Below are positions 8,553-16,528 of a DNA stretch of 64,000 nucleotides, piece by piece (position 1 is the stretch's first letter; every line of letters begins with the position of its first letter). The stretch is taken from positions 62,001 through 126,000 of the forward strand of contig NZ_NESJ01000002.1 of NCBI RefSeq assembly GCF_003063645.1. Reading direction: 5' to 3'. The stretch comes from Limnohabitans sp. 2KL-51 (lineage in GTDB: Bacteria > Pseudomonadota > Gammaproteobacteria > Burkholderiales > Burkholderiaceae_C). The position numbers and the translations under genes are program-made. Below the pieces are notes generated by a model. The model was not told the origin of the DNA. It saw nothing but the letters and a program-made list of their open reading frames with translations, and made no database searches.

Positions 8553-9281
8553 ATGACAGCCCGCATTCATTTCATCACACGCGTTTCAGCCCTTGGCTTG
8601 CTGGCCCTGGGCCTTGGTGGTTGCGCAACCGCCCCCGAGCCTTTGGCGCATTCCCCCGAATTCGCGCCGGTCCTGCCCGTGGCCGTCGAAAAACCCCGCA
8701 TGGCCACAGGTGCCATCTACAACGGGCGGCACAGCGACAACTTTTTTGGCCGTGGCCGCAACTACCGCGTGGGCGACCTGATCACGGTCATGCTTGACGA
8801 GTCGACCCGCGCCGGTCGCGAGCAAAAAGGCACCGTCTCGCGCGATTCTGAAAACAATGTCGTGCCCAGTGGCCTGGTGTCCAAAATCCAAAACCTGGCA
8901 CTGCCCACCAAAATTCTGGGCACCACGCTCGGTGGCGTGCTCAATGGCGTCAACCTGAACGAAACGAGCATCAAAAGCAGCGGCGTGGGCACAGCAGGCC
9001 AAAGCGCCAGCCTGACAGGTGCGGTGTCGGTCACCGTGGTCGAGGTGCTGGCCAACGGCAACCTGATGGTGCGCGGCGAAAAACAACTGGCCCTGACGGA
9101 AGGTGCTGAGGTCATTCAGGTCAGCGGCATCATCCGCCCCGACGATGTGTCGCCCAACAACATGGTGCAGTCGCGCCGTCTGGCCAATGCCCAAATTGCC
9201 TACCGCGGAACCGGCGACATGGCGGCGGTGGCCAAAACGGGTTGGGGCACCAAGGCCTTGCTCAAGATCTGGCCCTTTTGA
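8553..9281 (+). CDS. flgH: Flagellar L-ring lipoprotein FlgH
   Basis: FlgH makes the outer-membrane L-ring bushing for the rod. The 242-residue product begins with a lipoprotein signal ending in the lipobox LGGC, so Cys24 is the predicted lipidated residue. The body has the FlgH signatures GAIYNGRHSDNFFGRGRNYR, GDLITVMLDESTRAGREQKG and the C-terminal RPDDVSPNNMVQSRRLANAQ block. It stands between flgG and flgI as usual. Confidence 0.97.
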   Translation: MTARIHFITRVSALGLLALGLGGCATAPEPLAHSPEFAPVLPVAVEKPRMATGAIYNGRHSDNFFGRGRNYRVGDLITVMLDESTRAGREQKGTVSRDSENNVVPSGLVSKIQNLALPTKILGTTLGGVLNGVNLNETSIKSSGVGTAGQSASLTGAVSVTVVEVLANGNLMVRGEKQLALTEGAEVIQVSGIIRPDDVSPNNMVQSRRLANAQIAYRGTGDMAAVAKTGWGTKALLKIWPF

Positions 9282-9307
9282 TCGATTGACACCCCAAGAG
9301 ACCTTTT

Positions 9308-10432
9308 ATGAAATCCACCCTTCTTGCTTTGGTGTTGCTGCTCGGCCTGAACGCCAGCGCCTGGGCTGACCGCATCAAAGACCTGGCCAGCGTGGCCGCT
9401 GGCCGCACCAACCAACTCATTGGCTACGGCCTGGTGGTGGGCTTGCAAGGCACGGGGGATGGCTCGGATGTTTCCTTCACCGCGCAAAGCATGAAGTCCA
9501 TGCTCAGCCGCATGGGCGTGAGCCTGGACGGCCCGCTGTCGGATTTCGAGCAAGGCACCACCGCCGGCAAGATCGACATCAAAAACGTGGCCGCGGTGAT
9601 GGTGACGGCAGAGCTGCCCCCTTTCGCCAAGCCCGGCCAAAGAATTGACATCAACGTCTCGGCCATTGGCAAGGCCACCAACCTGCGCGGCGGCAACTTG
9701 CTGTTGACCAGCCTGCGCGGCGTGGACGGCGAGGTGTATGGCATCGCCCAGGGGGCGCTCACGGCCACGGGCATCGATGCCAACGCGGCCGGCTCCAAGG
9801 TCAGCATTGGTGTCCCCACCTCGGCCCGCGTACCCAACGGTGCCACGGTCGAGCGCATGGTTGAAACCCCTTTTGAAAGTTCAGACCATGTGGTCATGAA
9901 CGTGCGTGAATCAGACTTCACCACCACCACGGCCATCGTGAACGCTGTCAACAAAAGTTTTGGCGAAGGCACAGCACGCGCCATCGACGGCATGTCCCTG
10001 GCCATCCGAGCCCCCACCGACATGTCGCAGCGCGTGGCCTTCATGAGCATGGTCGAAAATCTGGACGTGGTGCCCGGCGAGCCCCCTGCCCGCGTCGTGA
10101 TCAACTCCCGAACCGGCACCGTGGTGATCAGCCGCAATGTGCGCGTGACGGCTGCGGCCGTGGCGCACGGCACCATCTCAGTCGCCATTTCCGCGACCAA
10201 CGAAGTCTCGCAACCCAACCCTCTGGCCCAAGGCCAAACGGCTCCGGTGGAAAACGCCCAAATCGCTGTGAACGAACCCAAGAACCCGATGTTCTTGTTC
10301 CAGCCCGGCGTGGACCTGCGCCAGGTCGTGGATGCGGTCAACCAAGTGGGCGCCACGCCCTCGGCCCTGATCGCCATCCTTGAAGCCCTCAAAAGCACCG
10401 GCAGCCTGCGGGCCGAGCTGATCATCATCTGA
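9308..10432 (+). CDS. flgI: Flagellar P-ring protein FlgI
   Basis: FlgI forms the periplasmic P-ring and needs the chaperone FlgA (774-1592) for assembly. The 374-residue protein has a signal peptide with likely cleavage after AWA at residue 20, directly before DRIKDLASV, the usual mature start. Conserved blocks include NQLIGYGLVVGLQGTGDGSD, a MLSRMGV segment, and the C-terminal LVDAVNQVGATP-like and LEALKSTGSLRAEL regions. Length is normal and no anomaly is seen. Confidence 0.98.
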   Translation: MKSTLLALVLLLGLNASAWADRIKDLASVAAGRTNQLIGYGLVVGLQGTGDGSDVSFTAQSMKSMLSRMGVSLDGPLSDFEQGTTAGKIDIKNVAAVMVTAELPPFAKPGQRIDINVSAIGKATNLRGGNLLLTSLRGVDGEVYGIAQGALTATGIDANAAGSKVSIGVPTSARVPNGATVERMVETPFESSDHVVMNVRESDFTTTTAIVNAVNKSFGEGTARAIDGMSLAIRAPTDMSQRVAFMSMVENLDVVPGEPPARVVINSRTGTVVISRNVRVTAAAVAHGTISVAISATNEVSQPNPLAQGQTAPVENAQIAVNEPKNPMFLFQPGVDLRQVVDAVNQVGATPSALIAILEALKSTGSLRAELIII

Positions 10433-10472
10433 GCGGCTTAGACCCGTCTGAGAACTGAACCACCCAACCGCC

Positions 10473-10937
10473 ATGAACGACATCAGCTCTTCCGGTTCAT
10501 ATCTGGACTTCAACGCCCTGGCGCAGTTGAAGGGCGATGCCGCACGCGACCCCAGCAAAGCGGTACGCAAGACCGCCGAACAATTCGAGGCTTACTTCAT
10601 CCAGCAAATGATGAAGACGATGCGTGACTCGATTGAAAAAAGCGATCTGGTCGAAGGCGGCAACATGGAGATGTACCAGGACCTGATGGACAAGGAAGTG
10701 TCTCTCAGCATGGCCAAGCGCGGCGGCATGGGTTTGGCCGACATGATGGAACGCCAGATGAACCAGGTCCAAGCCATGAGCACGCAAGACGCGCTGCGCC
10801 AGCGCCAGCCGATCAGCCTGAGCGCACCCGCCCTGCCCCTGAATCCAGCACGCGAACCCCTGCCCATCAAGCCAGCGGCCGCTGAGGCCTACCGCCTGGA
10901 GCGCACCAGCGGCTTCAAGCTCGGAGATAAGCCATGA
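10473..10937 (+). CDS. flgJ: Rod-binding protein FlgJ, one-domain form
   Basis: The 154-residue product corresponds only to the N-terminal rod-binding half of the enterobacterial FlgJ (about 313 residues). It carries the core AEQFEAYFIQQMMKTMRDSI and the EMYQDLMDKEVSLSMAKRGG segment near residues 35-90. The C-terminal muramidase domain is absent, and the tail is a short Pro-rich linker. One-domain FlgJ proteins are known in several groups and normally need a separate hydrolase. The LysM/transglycosylase gene at 1640 is the obvious candidate here. The stop overlaps the flgK start by four bases (ATGA). Confidence 0.93.
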   Translation: MNDISSSGSYLDFNALAQLKGDAARDPSKAVRKTAEQFEAYFIQQMMKTMRDSIEKSDLVEGGNMEMYQDLMDKEVSLSMAKRGGMGLADMMERQMNQVQAMSTQDALRQRQPISLSAPALPLNPAREPLPIKPAAAEAYRLERTSGFKLGDKP

Positions 10938-13435
10938 GCGACTTGCTCAGTATTGGCAGCTCGGGCGTCACGGCATACCAACGGGCGCTGTCCACGGTGT
11001 CCAACAACATTGCCAACGTCAACACCGACGGCTACACACGCCAAGACGTTTCCCTGACCGCCAACCAGCCACGTCAGATCGGCAACAGTTATCTCGGCAC
11101 CGGCACACGCTTTGATTCAGTCCAGCGCCAATACGACGCCTTTGTGGAGTCCAACCTGCGCAACAGCAACAGCGACCTGGAAAGCCAAAAGCCCCTGCTG
11201 TCTTACGTCAACCGCCTGATCGACGTGATGGGCGATGAAAGCATCGGCCTGACCACGGCGATGAACCTGTTTTTTGAATCGGCACGCGACCTGGCCACCG
11301 ACCCGGCTTCTGTGGTCTCTCGCAGCATCTTTTTACGCGATGCCGATGGCTTGGCAGCACGGTTTCGCCAGTTGGCAGGTCAGTTTGAACTGCTCGAAAA
11401 CGAAACCCGCCAATCGGTAGAAACCAATGTCGGCCAGGTCAATGCATTGACCGGTCAACTCGCCTTGATGAACAAGCAACTGGCGAAACACGGCGCCGTC
11501 GCCAATCAACCTTCTGAACTGCTGGACCAACGCGACCTGTTGCTGCGCGAACTCTCCAGCCTGGTGGCCATCAAGACAAAATTTGAACCCAACGGCGCGG
11601 TCATCGTCAGTGTGGGTGACACCCTGGACCAGGGTATTTTGGTCAACCAAATCAACTCGCGTGCGATCAACGCATTGGAGTCCAGTATCGATCCAGGAAA
11701 ACTCGATTTTGTCATTGATGCTTATGGCATTCCTGAATCGATGCCGGGCATCAGCAGCGGCAAGATCGGTGGTGTGATGAGTTTTCGTGACCAAGTGCTC
11801 AAACCAGCAAGCGCCGCGCTGGATGACCTTGCCGCCACCATGACCCAACAAATCAACATGGTTCACCGCGACGGCGTCGACGCCGAAGGCCAACTGGGGG
11901 GTGATTTGTTTGGCTTTAGCGCAGGTCTGTCAGGCCAATCTGCTGGCATGAACTTGCTGATCAAAGATGCCAACCGTGTTGCCGCGGCGGGACAGTTCCG
12001 TGTCATCGACTCCCCACTGAACAGCGGCACCGCACAAGCCCGCATCGCTTACAAGGCCCCTTCTTTTGAAGGACCGACCTCTATGCTGGGCGATCTGGCA
12101 TTGGCCCAGATTCCGCAGACCGCAACGGTCAGCGTGAACATGAGCGTAGGCCAGCCTTTTGCCAGCCTGGGCCTGATTGGTGTAGGCATGCAAGACTTGT
12201 CGTTGACACTAAACAACCCGGGTCAGGGACAATCTTTCCAAGTCCTGACACGCGATGGTCGTCACTTGCTGGGAACCACGCTGACCAGCCAAGAGCAATC
12301 CTTGTTGGTCCAAGAAACCAACGGCATGGAAGCGAATGCCACCTACAGCGACAGCGGACTCAACGCCGCCTTTAGCGCAACCGACAGCCCCACCTACCTC
12401 GACATGGACATCTTCATGGGTGCCAAAGCTGAGGTGCGGCTGGAACAACAATTCAACCCAGACACAGGCGACCTGCTGGCCCCTAAAAAGCTGTCAGCGG
12501 TACTGCAAGGCTCTGATTTTTCGGGTTTTGCAGGCCCCATTGCAGCCAACACCTTCACGCTCAATGGCCACGCCCTGCCTGCGCTCAGCATGACGGGCAC
12601 GCTCGGACTCAGCGACATCGTCTCTTGGCTCAATGCCGAAAGCAGCGACACCGGCGTGACCGCCAGCGCGGTGGCAGGCCAATTGGTCCTGAGCCGCCCA
12701 AGCACCAACACCACCGATGACATTCGCCTGGGCATGGGCAGTGCAGGCACGCCCCAAAGTCTGAAAAATCTTGGCTTTGATACCCGCATCTCGATCACGG
12801 GTGCCGCAGCCGATGACCTGCTGGTGTTTGTCACTGACCGCAGCGGCGCGGCCAGCACAGCGCTTGTGACCGCTCAGTTTGCGGGCATCGAAGGTGACAT
12901 GAAGCAGGCCCTTCGCGAGGGGCCTACCACCGTGCAATTCATCACTGGCACCACCTACCAAATTGTGGACAACACCACACAAACGGTGCTGGCTGAGCGC
13001 GAATTGCAGATAGACCCCAACTCAGCGACCCAGAGCGTGAGCTACCGCGGCCTGAGACTTGAATTTTCGACTGCGCCCAAAGCTGGCGATCAATTCATCA
13101 TCGACGGCAACCGAGACGGCATTGGCAACAACGAAACCATGCTGCAACTGGTGTCACTCGAAGACCAACGCCTGATGCCTGGTGGACTGACCATCACCGA
13201 GGCCTATATTGAACGCGTGAACCAGGTGGGCAATGTGGCCCGTCAGGCCGCCATTTCAGAGCAAGCTTTAGAGGTGGTGTACCAGCAGGCTCAAGAAGCC
13301 CGAGACAGCATTTCGGGCGTGAGCTTGGACGAAGAAGCCTCGGCGCTGGTGCGTTTTCAACAGGCCTACCAAGCCAATGCCAAGGTCATGCAAACCGCCA
13401 TGTCCTTGTTTGAGAGCATTCTGCAAATACGCTGA
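10934..13435 (+). CDS. flgK: Hook-filament junction protein FlgK, enlarged
   Basis: FlgK (HAP1) caps the hook and starts the junction with the filament. The N-terminus (LLSIGSSGVTAYQRALSTVS, then NNIANVNTDGYTRQ) and C-terminus (VSLDEEASALVRFQQAYQAN, then KVMQTAMSLFESILQIR) are typical. At 833 residues it is far longer than the Salmonella protein (553), with the extra length in a central region between about residues 330 and 720. The start overlaps the flgJ stop by four bases, so expression is probably coupled. FlgN (1-339) would be its chaperone. Confidence 0.96.
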   Translation: MSDLLSIGSSGVTAYQRALSTVSNNIANVNTDGYTRQDVSLTANQPRQIGNSYLGTGTRFDSVQRQYDAFVESNLRNSNSDLESQKPLLSYVNRLIDVMGDESIGLTTAMNLFFESARDLATDPASVVSRSIFLRDADGLAARFRQLAGQFELLENETRQSVETNVGQVNALTGQLALMNKQLAKHGAVANQPSELLDQRDLLLRELSSLVAIKTKFEPNGAVIVSVGDTLDQGILVNQINSRAINALESSIDPGKLDFVIDAYGIPESMPGISSGKIGGVMSFRDQVLKPASAALDDLAATMTQQINMVHRDGVDAEGQLGGDLFGFSAGLSGQSAGMNLLIKDANRVAAAGQFRVIDSPLNSGTAQARIAYKAPSFEGPTSMLGDLALAQIPQTATVSVNMSVGQPFASLGLIGVGMQDLSLTLNNPGQGQSFQVLTRDGRHLLGTTLTSQEQSLLVQETNGMEANATYSDSGLNAAFSATDSPTYLDMDIFMGAKAEVRLEQQFNPDTGDLLAPKKLSAVLQGSDFSGFAGPIAANTFTLNGHALPALSMTGTLGLSDIVSWLNAESSDTGVTASAVAGQLVLSRPSTNTTDDIRLGMGSAGTPQSLKNLGFDTRISITGAAADDLLVFVTDRSGAASTALVTAQFAGIEGDMKQALREGPTTVQFITGTTYQIVDNTTQTVLAERELQIDPNSATQSVSYRGLRLEFSTAPKAGDQFIIDGNRDGIGNNETMLQLVSLEDQRLMPGGLTITEAYIERVNQVGNVARQAAISEQALEVVYQQAQEARDSISGVSLDEEASALVRFQQAYQANAKVMQTAMSLFESILQIR

Positions 13436-13446
13436 GAGCCAAGTCC

Positions 13447-14361
13447 ATGAAAATCTCCACCTCATTCATGTTTGACCGCGCCACCACGCGCATGAGCAAT
13501 ATCCAGAACAAACTGGCCACCACTCAAGCCCAACTTGCCGTGGGAAAACAAATTTTGTCACCCAGTGCAGCCCCTGATCAAGCGGCCGCCATTCAACGCC
13601 TTAAAGGTGAGATACAGCGACAAGACAGCCATATTCGAACGCTGGATGTTGCCATGCGACGCTACACCGCAGAAGAAACCGCCCTTTCTTCGTCTAATGA
13701 CCTTTTGATACGCATGAAAGAGCTCGGCATTCAGGCCGCCAATGACACTTTGGGCCCTGACGACCGCAAAGCCATTGGTGTCGAAATGAAAGCGCTGCGC
13801 GACCAACTCCTGAGTCTTGGCAACACCCGCGACGACAGCGGAAACTATTTGTTTTCGGGCACCAGGGTCAATACCCCTGCGTTTGCTGAAAATAGCAGCG
13901 GGGATGTGGTCTATCAAGGTGACCAGACCCAGACCCGCATTCCAGCAGGCGTTGAGCGTACTGTTCAATTCACCCGTTCTGGCACCGATGTTTTCAGCCG
14001 TGTACTGCGAAGCGACGGACAAAGTGTGGAGTTTTTCAACGCCTTGGATCAGATGATCGAAGGCATGAACAACAACGACACAAACCCTATTGAGCAAGGC
14101 ATTGCCGACCTCAATCAGATGCACAACAATTTAACCTTGTCTCAATCACAAAACGGATCTGAACAAATCGTGGTGCAGTCGCAGCGCGATGTTTTGGACG
14201 AAACGGTGTTGCGCCTCAAATCAACCTTGTCGGAAATTGAAGACTTGGATTACACAGAAGCCGTGACGCGCATGAACAAGGAAATGATGGGATTGGAAGC
14301 AGCGATGGGCAGCTTTGCAAAGATTTCAGGATTAACCCTTTTTGATTACATCAGAAGCTGA
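13447..14361 (+). CDS. flgL: Hook-filament junction protein FlgL
   Basis: FlgL (HAP3) connects FlgK to the flagellin filament. The 304-residue protein has a flagellin-like N-terminus (MKISTSFMFDRATTRMSNIQ) and the FlgL block DSGNYLFSGTRVNTPAF. The C-terminal helix, with EAVTRMNKEMMGLEAAMGSF, ends in LFDYIRS. Length is like that of E. coli FlgL. It is the last gene of the run that starts at flgB, and base composition becomes slightly more AT-rich from here. Confidence 0.95.
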   Translation: MKISTSFMFDRATTRMSNIQNKLATTQAQLAVGKQILSPSAAPDQAAAIQRLKGEIQRQDSHIRTLDVAMRRYTAEETALSSSNDLLIRMKELGIQAANDTLGPDDRKAIGVEMKALRDQLLSLGNTRDDSGNYLFSGTRVNTPAFAENSSGDVVYQGDQTQTRIPAGVERTVQFTRSGTDVFSRVLRSDGQSVEFFNALDQMIEGMNNNDTNPIEQGIADLNQMHNNLTLSQSQNGSEQIVVQSQRDVLDETVLRLKSTLSEIEDLDYTEAVTRMNKEMMGLEAAMGSFAKISGLTLFDYIRS

Positions 14362-14373
14362 TAGACCGTCGAT

Positions 14374-14400
14374 TACAGTTTTTATCTCTCGCACCGAATC
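14374..14400 (+). promoter_or_regulatory. Sigma-28-type promoter of fliD
   Basis: TACAGTTT, 11 bases, then ACCGAATC resembles TAAAGTTT-N11-GCCGATAA with exact spacing. Transcription would start near 14407, about 27 bases before the fliD ATG. It lies in the only sizeable gap between flgL and fliD, consistent with fliD being a late flagellar gene. Confidence 0.55.
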
Positions 14401-14433
14401 TGAACCGAATCACCTCGTTAGAGAACCTGCACC

Positions 14434-15852
14434 ATGGCCACCAGCAACATCATCAACACACTCGGCGCAGGCTCTGGTATTGATACCAAAACCTTGGCCA
14501 AAGATTTGATGGAAGCCACGCGTGAACCGCGAAAAGCCATTATTGAAGGGAAAATCAGCAAGTCAGAGGCGCGTATTTCAGGCTACTCGGTCATCAAATA
14601 TTCACTGGGCGAACTCAAAACCGCATTTGAAGGTCTCAATGATTTGAGTGACTTTGCCTCTTTACAAACAGCCAACACACAAACTTCAGCTTTGAGCACC
14701 GTGGCCAGCCCCACAGCCGCAGCCGGAAGCTATCAAGTGGCCGTGACTCAAGTCGCGCAGGCCCAGCGCACCGCCAGCAATGGCCTTGCAACCAGCACCA
14801 CCGCGCTCAACGCTGGCAGCAGTTTCTTTCTGGCCTTGTCCATCAACGGCGCTACCAGCACATCCATCGAGGTCGAAGAAGACACACCAGCAGGCGTGGT
14901 TTCTGCCATCAATGCAGCCGAAGCCGGTGTCACCGCCCAGCTCATTCAAACCAGTGGTTCAACGCCGTGGCGAATCGTGATCACAGGGGGTGAAGGTACA
15001 AGCAATGCCTTCACGCTGGCGACCGTTGACGCCGATGGAACCGCATTAGATTTAAACCTTGGTTTAAGTGCCACCGACAACCAATTGCAAGAGGCTAAAA
15101 ACGCCCTATTGACCGTCAACGGCCTGTCCATTGAGCGCAGCAGCAACAGCGTGAGTGACGTGGTCAGTGGTGTCACTTTTAATATAGCGACCGTGACCAC
15201 AGGCAATGCCCGCATCGATCTGACGCGTGACACCACGGGCATCACCTCGAAAGTTGAAAACCTGGTCACCGCCTACAAAAACTTTGAAGAAAACCTGCTG
15301 ATCTTGAGCGATCGTGACAGTGAAGTTGAGGAATTTGGGGGAGCCCTTGCGGGTGACACCTTGGTTCAAAACATTCGCACCCAAGTTCGCACCATGCTCA
15401 CTGCGGCATCCAGCACACCGGGCACAGAAGCCGCAGCACCACGGGATGTGGGCTTGAGCTTCGACCGCTACGGGGCTTTGCAACTGGACAAAGACAAACT
15501 GTTGTCGAAATTGGAAACCAATTTTGACGATGTGGCCAAGATGTTCAGTGCCAACACCAACAACAAGAGCGTTTTCAGCACAGTGCCTGGCGGTGTCGCT
15601 GGCGATGCCGTCAGCAAGCTCGACAAGATGATGCGAAGCACGGGATCCATTGCACTGCAAACCAACAATGCCACCAAACAGGTCGACCGTTTCAAGGCGG
15701 ACTTGGTGCGTTTAGAGGACCAGATGAAAAAATTGCTGGACCGCTACACCCGTCAGTTCGGCGCCATGGAATCGATTGTGGGCAGCAGCATCAGCATGAG
15801 AGAAAGCCTCAAAGGAACTTTTGAAGGCCTTGCTAATTTCTATAAGAATTAA
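14434..15852 (+). CDS. fliD: Flagellar filament cap protein FliD
   Basis: FliD (HAP2) forms the pentameric or hexameric cap under which flagellin folds and polymerises. The 472-residue product has the FliD N-terminal pattern with LGAGSGIDTKTLAKDLMEA near residues 10-28. It also has an internal flagellin-IN-like stretch and the C-terminal FliD domain, with SKLDKMMRSTGSI and a final coiled segment RLEDQMKKLLDRYTRQFGAM ending in ANFYKN. Size matches the E. coli protein. The export chaperone genes fliS and fliT, often next in order, are not found downstream. Confidence 0.96.
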   Translation: MATSNIINTLGAGSGIDTKTLAKDLMEATREPRKAIIEGKISKSEARISGYSVIKYSLGELKTAFEGLNDLSDFASLQTANTQTSALSTVASPTAAAGSYQVAVTQVAQAQRTASNGLATSTTALNAGSSFFLALSINGATSTSIEVEEDTPAGVVSAINAAEAGVTAQLIQTSGSTPWRIVITGGEGTSNAFTLATVDADGTALDLNLGLSATDNQLQEAKNALLTVNGLSIERSSNSVSDVVSGVTFNIATVTTGNARIDLTRDTTGITSKVENLVTAYKNFEENLLILSDRDSEVEEFGGALAGDTLVQNIRTQVRTMLTAASSTPGTEAAAPRDVGLSFDRYGALQLDKDKLLSKLETNFDDVAKMFSANTNNKSVFSTVPGGVAGDAVSKLDKMMRSTGSIALQTNNATKQVDRFKADLVRLEDQMKKLLDRYTRQFGAMESIVGSSISMRESLKGTFEGLANFYKN

Positions 15853-15874
15853 GACCGTATCCAATATTTTCAAC

Positions 15875-15900
15875 AAAAGCGGCTAAAGTTTGCCGCTTTT
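15875..15900 (+). terminator. Hairpin terminator after fliD, with a promoter box in its loop
   Basis: AAAAGCGGC (15875-15883) and GCCGCTTTT (15892-15900) form a perfect nine-base-pair stem with an eight-base loop, and the 3' arm ends in TTTT. It starts 23 bases after the fliD stop. The loop sequence TAAAGTTT is the perfect sigma-28 -35 box of the next promoter. Confidence 0.65.
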
Positions 15901-15910
15901 GCGTCGACTC
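15884..15910 (+). promoter_or_regulatory. Sigma-28-type promoter of flaG
   Basis: TAAAGTTT (a perfect -35), 11 bases, then GTCGACTC as a -10 with four of eight consensus bases. It overlaps the fliD terminator. Transcription would start near 15917, about 41 bases before the flaG ATG at 15958. Confidence 0.55.
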
Positions 15911-15957
15911 ATCTGAACGACAGGCTCATTTCGGGCCATACCGTGAAGGAGTCCATC

Positions 15958-16362
15958 ATGAATATCGGTGACATAAGCGCTCAGGCGAACAAAGCTGGCA
16001 GTGCGCCCAGCAAAGCTGTTGCACCCACGGTAAGCAACACGACAGAACCCAATTTGGAGCCGGTGAAAGCGGTGGCCATTTCCAAGGTCGAACTGAAGGC
16101 CCCTGAAAAAGTGGACTTGGGCTACAACGCTGAAGACTTGCGCAAAAGCATCAAACAAGCCGTTGAAAACCTGAACCAACAGCTCAAGGACAACGGCCGT
16201 GATTTGAGTTTCCAAATGGACGAAACAATCAACCGTCCCATCATCACCGTCCGCAACCTCCAGACCGGTGAAGTCGTTCGGCAAATTCCGAACGAAGAGG
16301 TGGTTCGCATGGCGCACAGCATTGAAGAAGGCAAGGGATTGCTCTTCAATGAATATCTGTAA
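15958..16362 (+). CDS. flaG: FlaG family flagellar protein
   Basis: FlaG proteins are small cytoplasmic or secreted proteins that affect flagellar filament length. They are usually encoded next to flagellin and fliD. The 134-residue product has the FlaG C-terminal domain: about residues 70-130 contain VENLNQQLKDNGRDLSFQMD, then TINRPIITVRNLQTGEVVRQ and IPNEEVVRMAH. The N-terminal 50 residues are disordered and Ala/Pro/Thr rich. I chose the ATG at 15958 because AAGGAG sits six bases before it. The in-frame GTG at 15943 would itself overlap that ribosome site. Confidence 0.9.
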   Translation: MNIGDISAQANKAGSAPSKAVAPTVSNTTEPNLEPVKAVAISKVELKAPEKVDLGYNAEDLRKSIKQAVENLNQQLKDNGRDLSFQMDETINRPIITVRNLQTGEVVRQIPNEEVVRMAHSIEEGKGLLFNEYL

Positions 16363-16399
16363 ACAGCTCTCAATTTCTCACAATTTTTGCTGATTCAAC

Positions 16400-16426
16400 T
16401 CAAGTTGTTGACCCACTATCCGATTC
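16400..16426 (+). promoter_or_regulatory. Sigma-28-type promoter of the first flagellin gene
   Basis: TCAAGTTG, 11 bases, then TCCGATTC, close to the flgM promoter (TCAAGTTC-N11-GCCGATTC) and to the sigma-28 consensus. Transcription would start near 16434, giving a leader of about 95 bases. That leader contains the palindrome ACAACATGTTGT and an inverted repeat GGCAGG/CCTGCC, which could fold near the ribosome site. Confidence 0.65.
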
Positions 16427-16528
16427 ATTGAACAACAGCATGTCACAACATGTTGTCCAACGTTAAGGCAGGCGCACCCTCGGGATAACCTGCCGTCCAT
16501 TTGTGATCTGCCTTAAAGGAGAAATCTC

